A DNA stretch of 64,000 nt. It comes from Nocardioides cavernaquae. GTDB taxonomy: Bacteria; Actinomycetota; Actinomycetes; Propionibacteriales; Nocardioidaceae. The notes under the pieces were generated by a model. That model was not told where the DNA came from. It ran no database searches and saw only the letters and a program-made list of their open reading frames with translations. The stretch covers positions 1,240,001-1,304,000 of the forward strand of contig NZ_QYRP01000002.1 in the NCBI RefSeq assembly GCF_003600895.1, in the 5' to 3' direction. Below, piece after piece: positions 1-7,300 of the stretch (positions are counted from its first letter, which is position 1; each line of letters opens with the position of its first letter). Made by a program: the position numbers and the translations under genes.

Positions 1-1443
1 TGGCTTCTCGGCCTGCTGATCCCGGGCCTCGGCATCATCGCCGTCCTGGCCTACGCGCAGTTCGAGCTCGGCGTCGTGCTCTGGGCCGGCCCGATCCTGA
101 TCCTCGTGGTCGTCCCGATCCTCGACCTGATCTTCGGGCTCGACGCCTCCAACCCGCCTGACGACATCATCGAGGCGCTGGAGAACGACAAGTACTACCG
201 CTGGATCACCTACCTGTACCTGCCGATCCAGTACTTCGTGCTGATCGCTGCGATGTACATGGTCGTCGTCGGCAACCCGATCGCAGCGCTGGCCGATCTC
301 GTCGGCATCAAGGATGCGATCGACGGCAGTGCCTTCTCGCAGCTGGTCCGCGACTTCGACCTCGCGTTGTGGGAGAAGATCGGCCTGGCCCTGTCCGTCG
401 GCGCGATCGGCGGCATCGGCATCAACACCGCCCACGAGCTGGGCCACAAGAAGGAGGCCAACGAGCGTTGGCTCTCCAAGATCGCGCTGGCCCAGTCGGC
501 GTACGGTCACTTCTACATCGAGCACAACCGCGGCCACCACGTCCGCGTCGCGACCCCGGAGGACCCCGCGTCCTCGCGCCTGGGTGAGAGTTTCTACGCC
601 TTCTGGCCGCGCACGGTGTCCGGCTCGCTGAAGTCGGCCTGGGAGCTCGAGGCCAAGCGCTACCGCCGCAAGGGCACGCACCCGTTCCACTGGGGCAACG
701 ACGTCCTGAACGCCTGGCTGATGACCGTGGTGCTCTTCGGTGGCCTCACCCTGTGGCTCGGCGTCGGCGTCCTGCCGTTCCTCGCGCTCCAGGCCGTCAT
801 CGGGTTCTCGCTGCTGGAGGTCATCAACTACCTCGAGCACTACGGCATGAAGCGCCAGAAGGTCGGCCCTGAGGGCAAGCAGCGCTACGAGCGTGTCGCT
901 CCGCGCCACTCGTGGAACAGCAACAACATCCCGACCAACGTGGTGCTCTACCACCTGCAGCGTCACTCGGACCACCACGCCAACCCGGTCCGTCGCTACC
1001 AGGCGCTGCGCGACTTCGAGGAGTCCCCGACGCTGCCCACGGGCTACGCCGGCTCGCTGACGATCGCCCTGTTCCCGCCGCTGTGGCGCAAGGTCATGGA
1101 CCAGCGCGTCGTCGACCACCTCGGTGGGGACATCACGCTGGCCAACATCGCGCCGCGCAAGAAGGACAAGTACTACGCGAAGTACGGCGTGGAGCTCGAG
1201 GGCGCCTTTGTGATCGGCGAGGACGTCACCGCGCAGAGCTTCGACACCGAGGTGCTCGCAGCGAAGTGCCCGGGTTGCTCCTACGTCTACGAGGTCGCTG
1301 TCGGCAACGAGCACGAGGGCTTCGCCGCCGGCACCGCGTGGAATGAGATTCCGGCCGACTGGACGTGTCCTGACTGCGGTGTCCGGGAGAAGATGGACTT
1401 CATCCCGGTCAACCCTGAGACGCTGAAGGTGGAAACGCGATGA
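1..1443 (+). CDS. alkB: Alkane 1-monooxygenase fused to rubredoxin (5' partial)
   Basis: This membrane di-iron enzyme hydroxylates n-alkanes at the terminal carbon and carries its own electron donor. The frame is open from base 1, so the start lies outside the window. Histidine boxes HELGH (433-447), EHNRGHH (520-540) and LQRHSDHH (955-978) are the expected iron ligands and sit among hydrophobic segments. A C-terminal rubredoxin domain has CPGC (1267-1278) and CPDC (1366-1377), the four cysteines that hold one iron. AlkB-rubredoxin fusions are known from Nocardioides, Dietzia and relatives and are linked to growth on medium and long alkanes. The stop overlaps the ferredoxin start as ATGA, which implies coupled translation. 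Substrate range cannot be read from the sequence. Confidence 0.96.
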   Translation, partial: WLLGLLIPGLGIIAVLAYAQFELGVVLWAGPILILVVVPILDLIFGLDASNPPDDIIEALENDKYYRWITYLYLPIQYFVLIAAMYMVVVGNPIAALADLVGIKDAIDGSAFSQLVRDFDLALWEKIGLALSVGAIGGIGINTAHELGHKKEANERWLSKIALAQSAYGHFYIEHNRGHHVRVATPEDPASSRLGESFYAFWPRTVSGSLKSAWELEAKRYRRKGTHPFHWGNDVLNAWLMTVVLFGGLTLWLGVGVLPFLALQAVIGFSLLEVINYLEHYGMKRQKVGPEGKQRYERVAPRHSWNSNNIPTNVVLYHLQRHSDHHANPVRRYQALRDFEESPTLPTGYAGSLTIALFPPLWRKVMDQRVVDHLGGDITLANIAPRKKDKYYAKYGVELEGAFVIGEDVTAQSFDTEVLAAKCPGCSYVYEVAVGNEHEGFAAGTAWNEIPADWTCPDCGVREKMDFIPVNPETLKVETR

Positions 1444-1631
1444 AGATCGTCGTCGATCGCGACAAGTGCGAAGGACTCGGCATGTGCGAGTCCATGGCTC
1501 ACGAGTACTTTGAGGTGGATGACGACGACATGCTCGTCATCCACGACGAGAACCCGCCGGAGGAGGACCGCAAGATGGTCCTCGCCGCGGTCAACTCCTG
1601 CCCGGTCCTCGCGCTGACGCTGGAAGGCTGA
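1440..1631 (+). CDS. Small 3Fe-4S-type ferredoxin
   Basis: A 63-residue acidic ferredoxin with C10-x5-C16 and a C54-Pro motif, the three-cysteine pattern of single-cluster 3Fe-4S ferredoxins of actinobacteria. Such proteins usually pass electrons to cytochromes P450. Here the gene overlaps the AlkB-rubredoxin stop by four bases, so the two are made together. AlkB already has a fused rubredoxin, which makes a second electron carrier in the same transcript unexpected. It may serve as an alternative donor, or link the rubredoxin to a reductase encoded elsewhere. The assignment as a ferredoxin is secure; its partner is inferred. Confidence 0.9.
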   Translation: MKIVVDRDKCEGLGMCESMAHEYFEVDDDDMLVIHDENPPEEDRKMVLAAVNSCPVLALTLEG

Positions 1632-1636
1632 AGCCA

Positions 1637-1653
1637 GCAGCGCGAGGCGCTGC
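1637..1653 (+). terminator. Short GC hairpin between ferredoxin and TetR gene
   Basis: GCAGCGC and GCGCTGC form a perfect 7-bp stem with a GAG loop, six bases after the ferredoxin stop. No T tract follows. It could be a weak terminator or a processing site that lowers expression of the regulator. Confidence 0.35.
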
Positions 1654-1770
1654 AGGGCTGCGGGCTGACAGTGCCGGGTTCCGGCCCGTAATCTGTTCGC
1701 CAGGCGGAAACGCCGGGTGGGCGGAGCGGGCCGGAACCGCACGACCGCTGACTATCGAAAGGTGCCACCG

Positions 1771-2364
1771 TTGTCCGCCATGACCGTGGGGATCGCCGAG
1801 ACGGCCACGATCCGCGACCGCATCGTCGTGGCTGCGACCGAGGTGACCACGACCCAGGGCTGGTCATCGGTCACGATGTCCCGGCTGGCCGACGCGGTCG
1901 GCGTCAGCCGCCAGACCGTCTACAACGAGATCGGCACCAAGACCGCGCTGGCGGAGGCGATGATCCTCGGCGAGCTCGCTCGCTTCCTCGAGCGTGTCGA
2001 CGGCGCCTTCCTGGCTCACCCGGAGGACATCTTCACGGCCATCCGCGCCGCCGTGACGGGAGTGCTCGACCTCGCTGAGGGCAACGCGCTGATCAAGGCG
2101 ATCGTGAGCGCGACCCACGGCGCCGACACCGAGCTGCTGCCGCTGTTGACCACGCACTCCGGCACGCTCATGGAGACCGCCAAGCTGGTCATCGGAGAGC
2201 ACCTCGCCGCCTTCGCGCTCGACCTGGAGGACTGGCAGCTCGACGGCGTCATCGACGCGATCGTCCGTGTCGTGCTGAGCCACGTCATGCAGCCCTCCGG
2301 CAACGCCGAGGCAGTGGCCGACACCATCACCTGGATCGCGTCGCGCGTTCTTGGGTCAGTCTGA
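1771..2364 (+). CDS. TetR-family regulator of the alkane genes
   Basis: A TetR-type repressor of about 197 residues. The N-terminal helix-turn-helix includes SRLADAVGVSRQTVYNEIG, followed by an all-helical ligand-binding domain. A TTG at 1771 is preferred because GAAAGG lies 8 bases upstream; ATG at 1780 is the alternative. The gene follows alkB-rubredoxin and ferredoxin on the same strand. TetR genes placed after alkB-rubredoxin in Dietzia and other actinobacteria (AlkX type) repress the operon and are relieved by fatty acids, so the same role is likely here. The operator would lie upstream of alkB and is not in the window. Confidence 0.85.
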   Translation: MSAMTVGIAETATIRDRIVVAATEVTTTQGWSSVTMSRLADAVGVSRQTVYNEIGTKTALAEAMILGELARFLERVDGAFLAHPEDIFTAIRAAVTGVLDLAEGNALIKAIVSATHGADTELLPLLTTHSGTLMETAKLVIGEHLAAFALDLEDWQLDGVIDAIVRVVLSHVMQPSGNAEAVADTITWIASRVLGSV

Positions 2365-2444
2365 GACTGCTGGGATAGTCTCGGTTCCCAGAGGGAGAGA
2401 CACCTGGGGAGGGGTCTTTCGGGGATTCGGGAGAGAGCACTTTC

Positions 2445-3641
2445 ATGGCACGAGGTCTGGGCCGCGCACGGCGTACGACGGCAGGGTTGGCCGCCCTGGC
2501 CCTGTGCACCGTGATGGGTGCCTGTGGTGGTGAGGCGCCGAAGAAGACTGCCGCCAAGCCGAGCAGGACGCCGTCTCCGGCCGTCAGCGTGCCGGTCTTC
2601 GACGACGACCACTCCATGCCGCAGCCACCGGCGCTCGAGGGGGCCGTGGCGCGCGCGGACATCCTGATCTACGACACCGAGACCCTCTCCTCCTCGATGG
2701 TCAAGAGGATCGAGGGGATCGACGGGGTCTTTGCCACCGACGTCTTCTCGATGGCGAACACCCCGATCCAGGGCGACTACTACAACGTCGCGGCGGTCGA
2801 CCCGGCGACGTACCGACGCTTCACGCTCGCAGGCAAGCAGGACGCGATCTGGTCGCGCGTGGCGGCCGGAGAGATGGCCATCTCGAGTCCCATCGCGCCG
2901 AAGGTGGAGGACGAGGAGCACTTCGTCCCGGTCGGTGTCGGTGACGCTGCCCAGGACGTGCACGTCGGGGCCTACGTCGAGCACCCGAAGGGCATCGACC
3001 TCGTCGTCAACGAGGAGTGGGGCGAGGACCTGTTCAAGGTCGAGGGCAACGCGATGCTGATCTCGACGCTGAAGCGATCCCCCCAGTCGATCCGCAAGCC
3101 GCTCGAGAAGATCGTCGGCAAGGACGCCGCGATCCAGATGCTCGACATCGCATCGGTGCTCGGCCTGAACCCGGGGGCGCCGCAGGTCGCCATCGCGACC
3201 AGTGGCTCGGTCGGTGCCGCCATCGGCATCTACCGCTACCGCGTCGTCGGCAACCAGGTCATCCCCGAATCGAGCTGGACCGCCTCGCACCTGCGCACTG
3301 AGACCATGCCGCTGATCGGCCGCGTCACCTGCAACACCGCGATGCTTCCGCAGCTGCGGGCCGCGCTCAACGACGTGGTTGCCCAGGGCCTGAGTGAGCA
3401 CGTCTACCAGACCGCCGGCTGCTTCAACGCTCGCTTCATCGCAGGCTCGACCCGCCTGTCCAACCACGCCTTCGGCATGGCGATCGACCTCAACTCGCTG
3501 GAGAACGGTCGCGGCATCCGGGGCCAGATGAACCCGAGCGTGGTGAAGATCTTCGAGAAGTGGGGCTTTGCCTGGGGTGGCACGTGGAAGTACACCGACC
3601 CCATGCACTTCGAGCTGGTCCGCATCGTGAAGGTCGGCTGA
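2445..3641 (+). CDS. Lipoprotein with C-terminal M15-type D-Ala-D-Ala carboxypeptidase domain
   Basis: A 398-residue exported protein. The N terminus is a signal peptide with a lipobox-like VMGAC at about residue 27, followed by a Lys/Pro/Thr-rich linker. The last 130 residues match peptidase family M15 (VanY-like): NHAFGMAID supplies the Zn-binding His and Asp and DPMHFE the second His, after the typical KWGFAWGG segment. These enzymes trim peptidoglycan stem peptides. The middle 220 residues (about 60-290) match nothing I recognise. ATG 2445 is preceded by GGGAGAGAG. The gene stands alone, 80 bases after the TetR gene, and is followed by a polypyrimidine tract and repeat array. Confidence 0.85.
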   Translation: MARGLGRARRTTAGLAALALCTVMGACGGEAPKKTAAKPSRTPSPAVSVPVFDDDHSMPQPPALEGAVARADILIYDTETLSSSMVKRIEGIDGVFATDVFSMANTPIQGDYYNVAAVDPATYRRFTLAGKQDAIWSRVAAGEMAISSPIAPKVEDEEHFVPVGVGDAAQDVHVGAYVEHPKGIDLVVNEEWGEDLFKVEGNAMLISTLKRSPQSIRKPLEKIVGKDAAIQMLDIASVLGLNPGAPQVAIATSGSVGAAIGIYRYRVVGNQVIPESSWTASHLRTETMPLIGRVTCNTAMLPQLRAALNDVVAQGLSEHVYQTAGCFNARFIAGSTRLSNHAFGMAIDLNSLENGRGIRGQMNPSVVKIFEKWGFAWGGTWKYTDPMHFELVRIVKVG

Positions 3642-3646
3642 CCGCA

Positions 3647-3688
3647 CCCTTCCTTCCCTCCCCTCCCCTTCCCTTCCCTCCCTCCCCC
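3647..3688 (+). repeat. 42-base pure polypyrimidine tract
   Basis: Every base from 3647 to 3688 is C or T, in runs of CCTT and CCCTCC. Such mirror-like homopyrimidine DNA can form triplexes or arise by slippage. It lies between the M15 gene stop and the outer edge of the first 22-bp repeat array. Confidence 0.8.
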
Positions 3689-3689
3689 G

Positions 3690-3777
3690 CCGAAAGGCCA
3701 GGTTTGGTGGGCCGAAAGGCCGGGTTTGGTGGGCCCATCCGTCAGGTCTAGTGCGGCGAAGGGCCAGGAACGGCGTG
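3690..3777 (-). repeat. Array of four 22-bp repeats (locus A)
   Basis: Read on the minus strand, four head-to-tail 22-bp units fill 3777 to 3690. The two outer units (3690-3711 and 3712-3733) differ from each other at one base; the inner two (3734-3755, 3756-3777) match the family at about 16 and 18 of 22 positions. The family pattern is roughly CRCRCCARACCTGRCCTTTCGG. The array ends outward in CGGGG (minus strand, 3689-3685), as do the other three loci at 4794, 19831 and 38417. It faces the array at 4794-4881 in inverted orientation. Confidence 0.75.
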
Positions 3778-3839
3778 GTTATCCACAGGTCGGGCGACGG
3801 GCCGAGCGGGATGCTGCGCCGGCGTCGTACACCTGACGC

Positions 3840-4796
3840 ATGGAAATTCCTGACGGCCCATTCCTCTTCGGCACCGTCGCTGCGCTCGGCTGGAGCCGAC
3901 ACGACCTCCGATGCGCACTGACCGAGCGGCGCATCCGGCGGGTCCTCCACGGCGTCTACACGGGCGCGGATCTCGAGGACTCCCCGGCGCTCAGATTCGC
4001 GGCAGCCAAGCTGGTGCTGGCGCATCACGCGGTGGTGAGTGACCGCAGCGCCGCATGGTTGCACGGGATTGACGCGTTCGATCCCGGCGCGCTCGCGCAT
4101 CCGCCCCGACTCGAGGTGGTCTCGCCGGCGTCGGCCACGCGCGTACGTCGCGAAGGGGTGCTCGGCGGGAGCCGGGCCCTGCTTCGGGAGGACGTCCAGA
4201 TCATCGACGGTGTTGCGGTGACGACCCCGGTGAGGACGGCCGCCGACCTGGCCTGTCTCCGGGGACGTTCGGCGGCTTTCGCGGCGATGTGCGCCTTCGC
4301 GCGGCACCACGGGGTCAGTCGGGCGGACCTGGTGGCGATCGCCGAGCGCTATAAGGGGCGGCGCGGGGTCACCCAGCTGCGGGCGCTCGCTCCGTTGGTG
4401 ACTGGACAGTGCGAATCACCCCGGGAGGCGTGGACGCTGCTCGCCATCGTGGACGCGGGCCTCCCGATCCCGGAGCCTCAGGTCGAGATCGATGTGCCGG
4501 GTTACGGCCGCGTGCGTCTCGACCTTGCCTACCGCCTCGCTCGCATCGCGGTGGAGTACGACGGGGAGGAGCACCACAGCTCACCAGAGGAGCAAGTGCA
4601 CGATGAGGAACGCCGACAGGCGTTGCGTGACGCCGGCTGGGCCGTCATCGTCGTGCGAAAGGGACAGTTGTCCGGGCCCGCGCTCGATGGCTGGCTCGCT
4701 GAGCTGCGGGGCGCGTTGGATGCCACCCGTCCGAAGCAGGTCCGCGTGTCGGCTCGAGCACCACGTGAGATTCCCCGGCGTCAGGTCTGGCGCTGA
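3840..4796 (+). CDS. AbiEi-like / DUF559 (PD-(D/E)XK nuclease-like) protein
   Basis: A 318-residue protein with two parts. Residues 10-70 resemble the winged-helix N terminus of AbiEi-type antitoxin domain proteins (ERRIRRVLHGVYTG). Residues 205-290 are a DUF559 domain of the Vsr-like PD-(D/E)XK fold: RVRLDLAYRLARIAVEYDGEEHH supplies the acidic residues and WAVIVVRKGQL the last strand. Function is unproven; a DNA nicking or repeat-associated nuclease is an inference. No AbiEii toxin partner is adjacent. The gene lies inside inverted 22-bp repeat arrays, and its last codons and stop (TGA 4794-4796) belong to the right-hand array. Similar genes are common in several copies in Nocardioides and mycobacteria. 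Confidence 0.8.
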   Translation: MEIPDGPFLFGTVAALGWSRHDLRCALTERRIRRVLHGVYTGADLEDSPALRFAAAKLVLAHHAVVSDRSAAWLHGIDAFDPGALAHPPRLEVVSPASATRVRREGVLGGSRALLREDVQIIDGVAVTTPVRTAADLACLRGRSAAFAAMCAFARHHGVSRADLVAIAERYKGRRGVTQLRALAPLVTGQCESPREAWTLLAIVDAGLPIPEPQVEIDVPGYGRVRLDLAYRLARIAVEYDGEEHHSSPEEQVHDEERRQALRDAGWAVIVVRKGQLSGPALDGWLAELRGALDATRPKQVRVSARAPREIPRRQVWR

Positions 4797-4881
4797 ACCA
4801 GATCTGACGGGTGGGTGCGCCAGAGCTGACCCCTCGGGCCGCCATTACTGACCTCTCGGCACGCCGAACCTGGCCATTCGG
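4794..4881 (+). repeat. Array of four 22-bp repeats (locus B)
   Basis: Four direct 22-bp units (4794-4815, 4816-4837, 4838-4859, 4860-4881) run without gaps and end in CGGGG at 4882-4886. The first unit contains the TGA stop of the AbiEi/DUF559 gene. Units vary but keep the C(C/T)ARA(C/T)CTGAC or AACCTGGC core and the terminal TCGG. The array ends only six bases before the -10 box of the M13 peptidase gene. Confidence 0.75.
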
Positions 4882-4891
4882 CGGGGTTGGC

Positions 4892-4897
4892 TAGGGT
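4892..4897 (+). promoter_or_regulatory. -10 box TAGGGT, leaderless start of M13 peptidase
   Basis: TAGGGT ends six bases before GTG 4904, so transcription would begin at or next to the start codon. No Shine-Dalgarno sequence is present. Confidence 0.6.
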
Positions 4898-4903
4898 CGG
4901 AGC

Positions 4904-6844
4904 GTGAGCATTCTCGATGACGCGCGCGCGGGCATGGACCCGGCGATCCGCCCGCAGGACGACCTCTTCGGGCACCTCAACGGCCACTGGCTCGCGACGG
5001 AGGACATCCCGAGCGACCGATCGAGCTGGGGGCCCTTCGTCACGCTGAGCGACCAGGCGGAGGAGCACGTCCGGGAGATCATCGAGGAGCTGGCGGCGAC
5101 AGCACCCGAGCCGGGCACCGAGAACGGCAAGATCGCGGCCCTCTACGCGAGCTTCATGGACGAGGACGCCGTCGAGGCGCTCGGCATCGCGCCGGTGAAG
5201 CCGTTGCTCGACGCCGTGGCCGGCGTCCGCGACGTCCGCGACCTGGCCGCGCTGCTCGGCGAGCTCGAGCGGGTCGGCGGCGCGGGCCTGTTCGGGTCCT
5301 ATGTCGACAGCGACTCCAGGGACTCCGACCGATACCTCTTCCACATCACCCAGGGCGGCCTGGGGCTGCCGGACGAGAGCTACTACCGCGACGAGAAGTT
5401 CGCAGAGATCCGTGAGAAGTACGTCGCGTACCTCGCCACGATGCTGAGCCTCGCCGAGCAGGCAGACCCGCAGGGTGCCGCCGAGCGGATCATGGCGATC
5501 GACACGAAGATCGCCGCGGGCCACTGGGAGCGCGCGGAGACCCGCGACGTCCAGAAGACCTACAACCTGCTCACGAGTAATGAGCTGCAAGACCTGGCGC
5601 CGGCCTTCGACTGGGCGGCCTACGTGCGCAACCTCGGCGGAGCGCCGGGCGCCATCGACGAGGTCATCGTCCGCCAGCCGTCCTACCTCTCGCACCTCTC
5701 CACGGTCCTCACCGACACCCCGATCGAGCAGTGGCGCGAGTGGCTCACCAGCCGCGTGCTGCGCTCCGTCGCGCCGTACCTCCCGAAGGCGTTCGCCGAA
5801 ACCAACTTCGACTTCTACGGCCGCACACTGTCGGGCACGCCGGAGATGCGCGCCCGCTGGAAGCGCGGCGTCTCCCTCGTCGAGGGCGCGCTCGGCGAGG
5901 CCGTCGGCAAGGAGTACGTCGCGAGGCACTTCCCGCCGGTCGCCAAGGCGCTGATGGACGAGCTCGTCGACAACCTGCTCCGCGCCTACCGCTCCAGCAT
6001 CGAGAAGCTCGACTGGATGACGGACGAGACGAAGCAGAAGGCCTACGAGAAGCTCGACACCTTCCGGCCCAAGATCGGTTACCCCGAGACGTTCCGCGAC
6101 TACTCCGCGCTCGAGGTCACGGCCGACAACCTGGTGGCCAACGTGCAGGCCGCCGCGGCGTTCGAGACCGACCGGCAGCTCGGCAAGCTCGGTGGGCCGG
6201 TGGACCGCGACGAGTGGTTCATGCTGCCGCAGACGGTCAACGCCTACTACAACCCGGGCACCAACGAGATCTGCTTCCCCGCGGGCATCCTGCAGAAGCC
6301 GTTCTTCGCTGCGGACGCTCACGCGGCTGAGAACTACGGCGGTATCGGCGCGGTCATCGGGCACGAGATCGGGCACGGTTTCGACGACCAGGGCGCGCAG
6401 TACGACGGCCTGGGCAACCTCAACGACTGGTGGACCGCCGAGGACAAGGCCGCCTTCGAGGTGAAGTCGAAGGCCCTCATCGCTCAGTACGACGCGTTCT
6501 CGCCGCGCAACCTCCCCGGTGAGCACGTCAACGGTTCGCTGACCGTCGGCGAGAACATCGGCGACCTCGGTGGCCTGACGATCGGCCACACGGCGTACGC
6601 GATCTCGCGCGGCGGCACGGTCACGAAGGAGGAGAGCCAGACGCTGTTCTCCAACTGGGCCTACGTGTGGCGCACGAAGCGGCGCATCGAGCAGGAGCGG
6701 CAGTACCTCACGATCGACCCGCACAGCCCGCCGGAGTTCCGCGCGAACATCGTGCGCAACCTCGACGAGTTCCACGAGGCGTTCGAGACCCAGCCCGGCG
6801 ACGGCCTGTGGCTCGATCCTGCGGAGCGCGTCCGGATCTGGTGA
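4904..6844 (+). CDS. M13-family zinc metallopeptidase (neprilysin/PepO-like)
   Basis: A 646-residue peptidase of the neprilysin family, the usual length for bacterial PepO. HEIGH at residues 487-491 gives the two Zn-binding His and the catalytic Glu, and ENIGD at 550-554 gives the third ligand and the active-site Asp. Family landmarks NAYYNP and FPAGILQ lie just before HEIGH. No signal peptide is seen, so the enzyme should be cytoplasmic and act on oligopeptides. It is a single-gene unit with a leaderless GTG start. The RNA promoter touches the 22-bp repeat array, so the repeat may influence its expression. Confidence 0.95.
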   Translation: MSILDDARAGMDPAIRPQDDLFGHLNGHWLATEDIPSDRSSWGPFVTLSDQAEEHVREIIEELAATAPEPGTENGKIAALYASFMDEDAVEALGIAPVKPLLDAVAGVRDVRDLAALLGELERVGGAGLFGSYVDSDSRDSDRYLFHITQGGLGLPDESYYRDEKFAEIREKYVAYLATMLSLAEQADPQGAAERIMAIDTKIAAGHWERAETRDVQKTYNLLTSNELQDLAPAFDWAAYVRNLGGAPGAIDEVIVRQPSYLSHLSTVLTDTPIEQWREWLTSRVLRSVAPYLPKAFAETNFDFYGRTLSGTPEMRARWKRGVSLVEGALGEAVGKEYVARHFPPVAKALMDELVDNLLRAYRSSIEKLDWMTDETKQKAYEKLDTFRPKIGYPETFRDYSALEVTADNLVANVQAAAAFETDRQLGKLGGPVDRDEWFMLPQTVNAYYNPGTNEICFPAGILQKPFFAADAHAAENYGGIGAVIGHEIGHGFDDQGAQYDGLGNLNDWWTAEDKAAFEVKSKALIAQYDAFSPRNLPGEHVNGSLTVGENIGDLGGLTIGHTAYAISRGGTVTKEESQTLFSNWAYVWRTKRRIEQERQYLTIDPHSPPEFRANIVRNLDEFHEAFETQPGDGLWLDPAERVRIW

Positions 6845-6857
6845 CCCGCGCCGCGGC

Positions 6858-7262
6858 TCAGTAGCGGCGGCGGAACGACAGCGGGAGCAGGCAGCTCGCC
6901 GCGATGCCGGTCATCAGACCGGTGAGCAGGTGGATCCGGTGCGGGTCGTTGTCCTCGGTGTGCCCGCCGAGGACGACGCTGACGTACGCCGCGCCCACGG
7001 CGACGCCGATCAGCCCGCCGAGCGCGACGAAGCCCGGTCGTCCGCTGCGGAAGGACCGCGAGATCACGAAGAGCGGGACTCCAGCGATGACCAGCTGGAC
7101 CGCCAGGACCGTTGCCCCGTCAAGACTGCCGGTTCCGACGTTCCAGGCCTCCAGCGCCAGGAGGAGGAGAGCGACGCCAAGGATCTGCACGAGGAAATTG
7201 AAACAGCGGATCCCCTTCTCCGTATGGGGTTTTGCGTAGTTGGTCCCGCCTGTGGAGGGCAC
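6858..7262 (-). CDS. Small four-helix membrane protein, unknown function
   Basis: A 134-residue protein with about four hydrophobic segments (residues 24-44, 50-70, 78-100, 110-128) and an Arg-rich end (FRRRY). No family is recognised. The start is uncertain: ATG 7262 is used, but a GTG near 7192 just before the first hydrophobic segment is possible. It is transcribed away from recQ, with which it shares the 38-base region 7263-7300, and converges on the M13 gene 13 bases from its stop. Confidence 0.7.
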   Translation of the reverse strand: MPSTGGTNYAKPHTEKGIRCFNFLVQILGVALLLLALEAWNVGTGSLDGATVLAVQLVIAGVPLFVISRSFRSGRPGFVALGGLIGVAVGAAYVSVVLGGHTEDNDPHRIHLLTGLMTGIAASCLLPLSFRRRY

Positions 7263-7300
7263 AGCGCGCGTGGTCGGTGCCGGCTGGTAGACAGGTCGGC

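Larger units (their letters stand above)
3685..4886. mobile_element. Candidate element: AbiEi/DUF559 gene between terminal inverted repeats
   Basis: The first 29 bases (3685-3713) and the reverse complement of the last 29 (4858-4886) agree at 25 positions, both starting CCCCGCCGAA. Each end is part of a four-unit 22-bp array, so the 1.2-kb segment is bounded by inverted arrays with conserved ends facing out. The only gene inside encodes a PD-(D/E)XK-type DUF559 protein. No target-site duplication is visible and the flanks differ (polypyrimidine on the left, a promoter on the right). It could be a mobile unit, or a chromosomal gene that happens to sit between two copies of a dispersed repeat. 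Confidence 0.35.

Noticed and set aside
2445..3641. Penicillin-binding protein or LD-transpeptidase
   Set aside because: No SxxK or YkuD Cys motif; the His/Asp/His pattern is M15.
2016..4310. Long minus-strand open frame (764 codons) across TetR, M15 and DUF559 genes
   Set aside because: It is antisense to three well-supported genes, is Arg/Asp-rich low-complexity protein and has no motif; a G+C-rich frame artefact.
3840..4796. Complete AbiEi/AbiEii toxin-antitoxin pair
   Set aside because: No AbiEii-like nucleotidyltransferase gene is adjacent, and the protein carries a DUF559 domain instead.
4781..6775. Minus-strand open frame of 664 codons opposite the M13 peptidase
   Set aside because: Antisense shadow of a gene with clear catalytic motifs; composition typical of reverse-frame artefacts.
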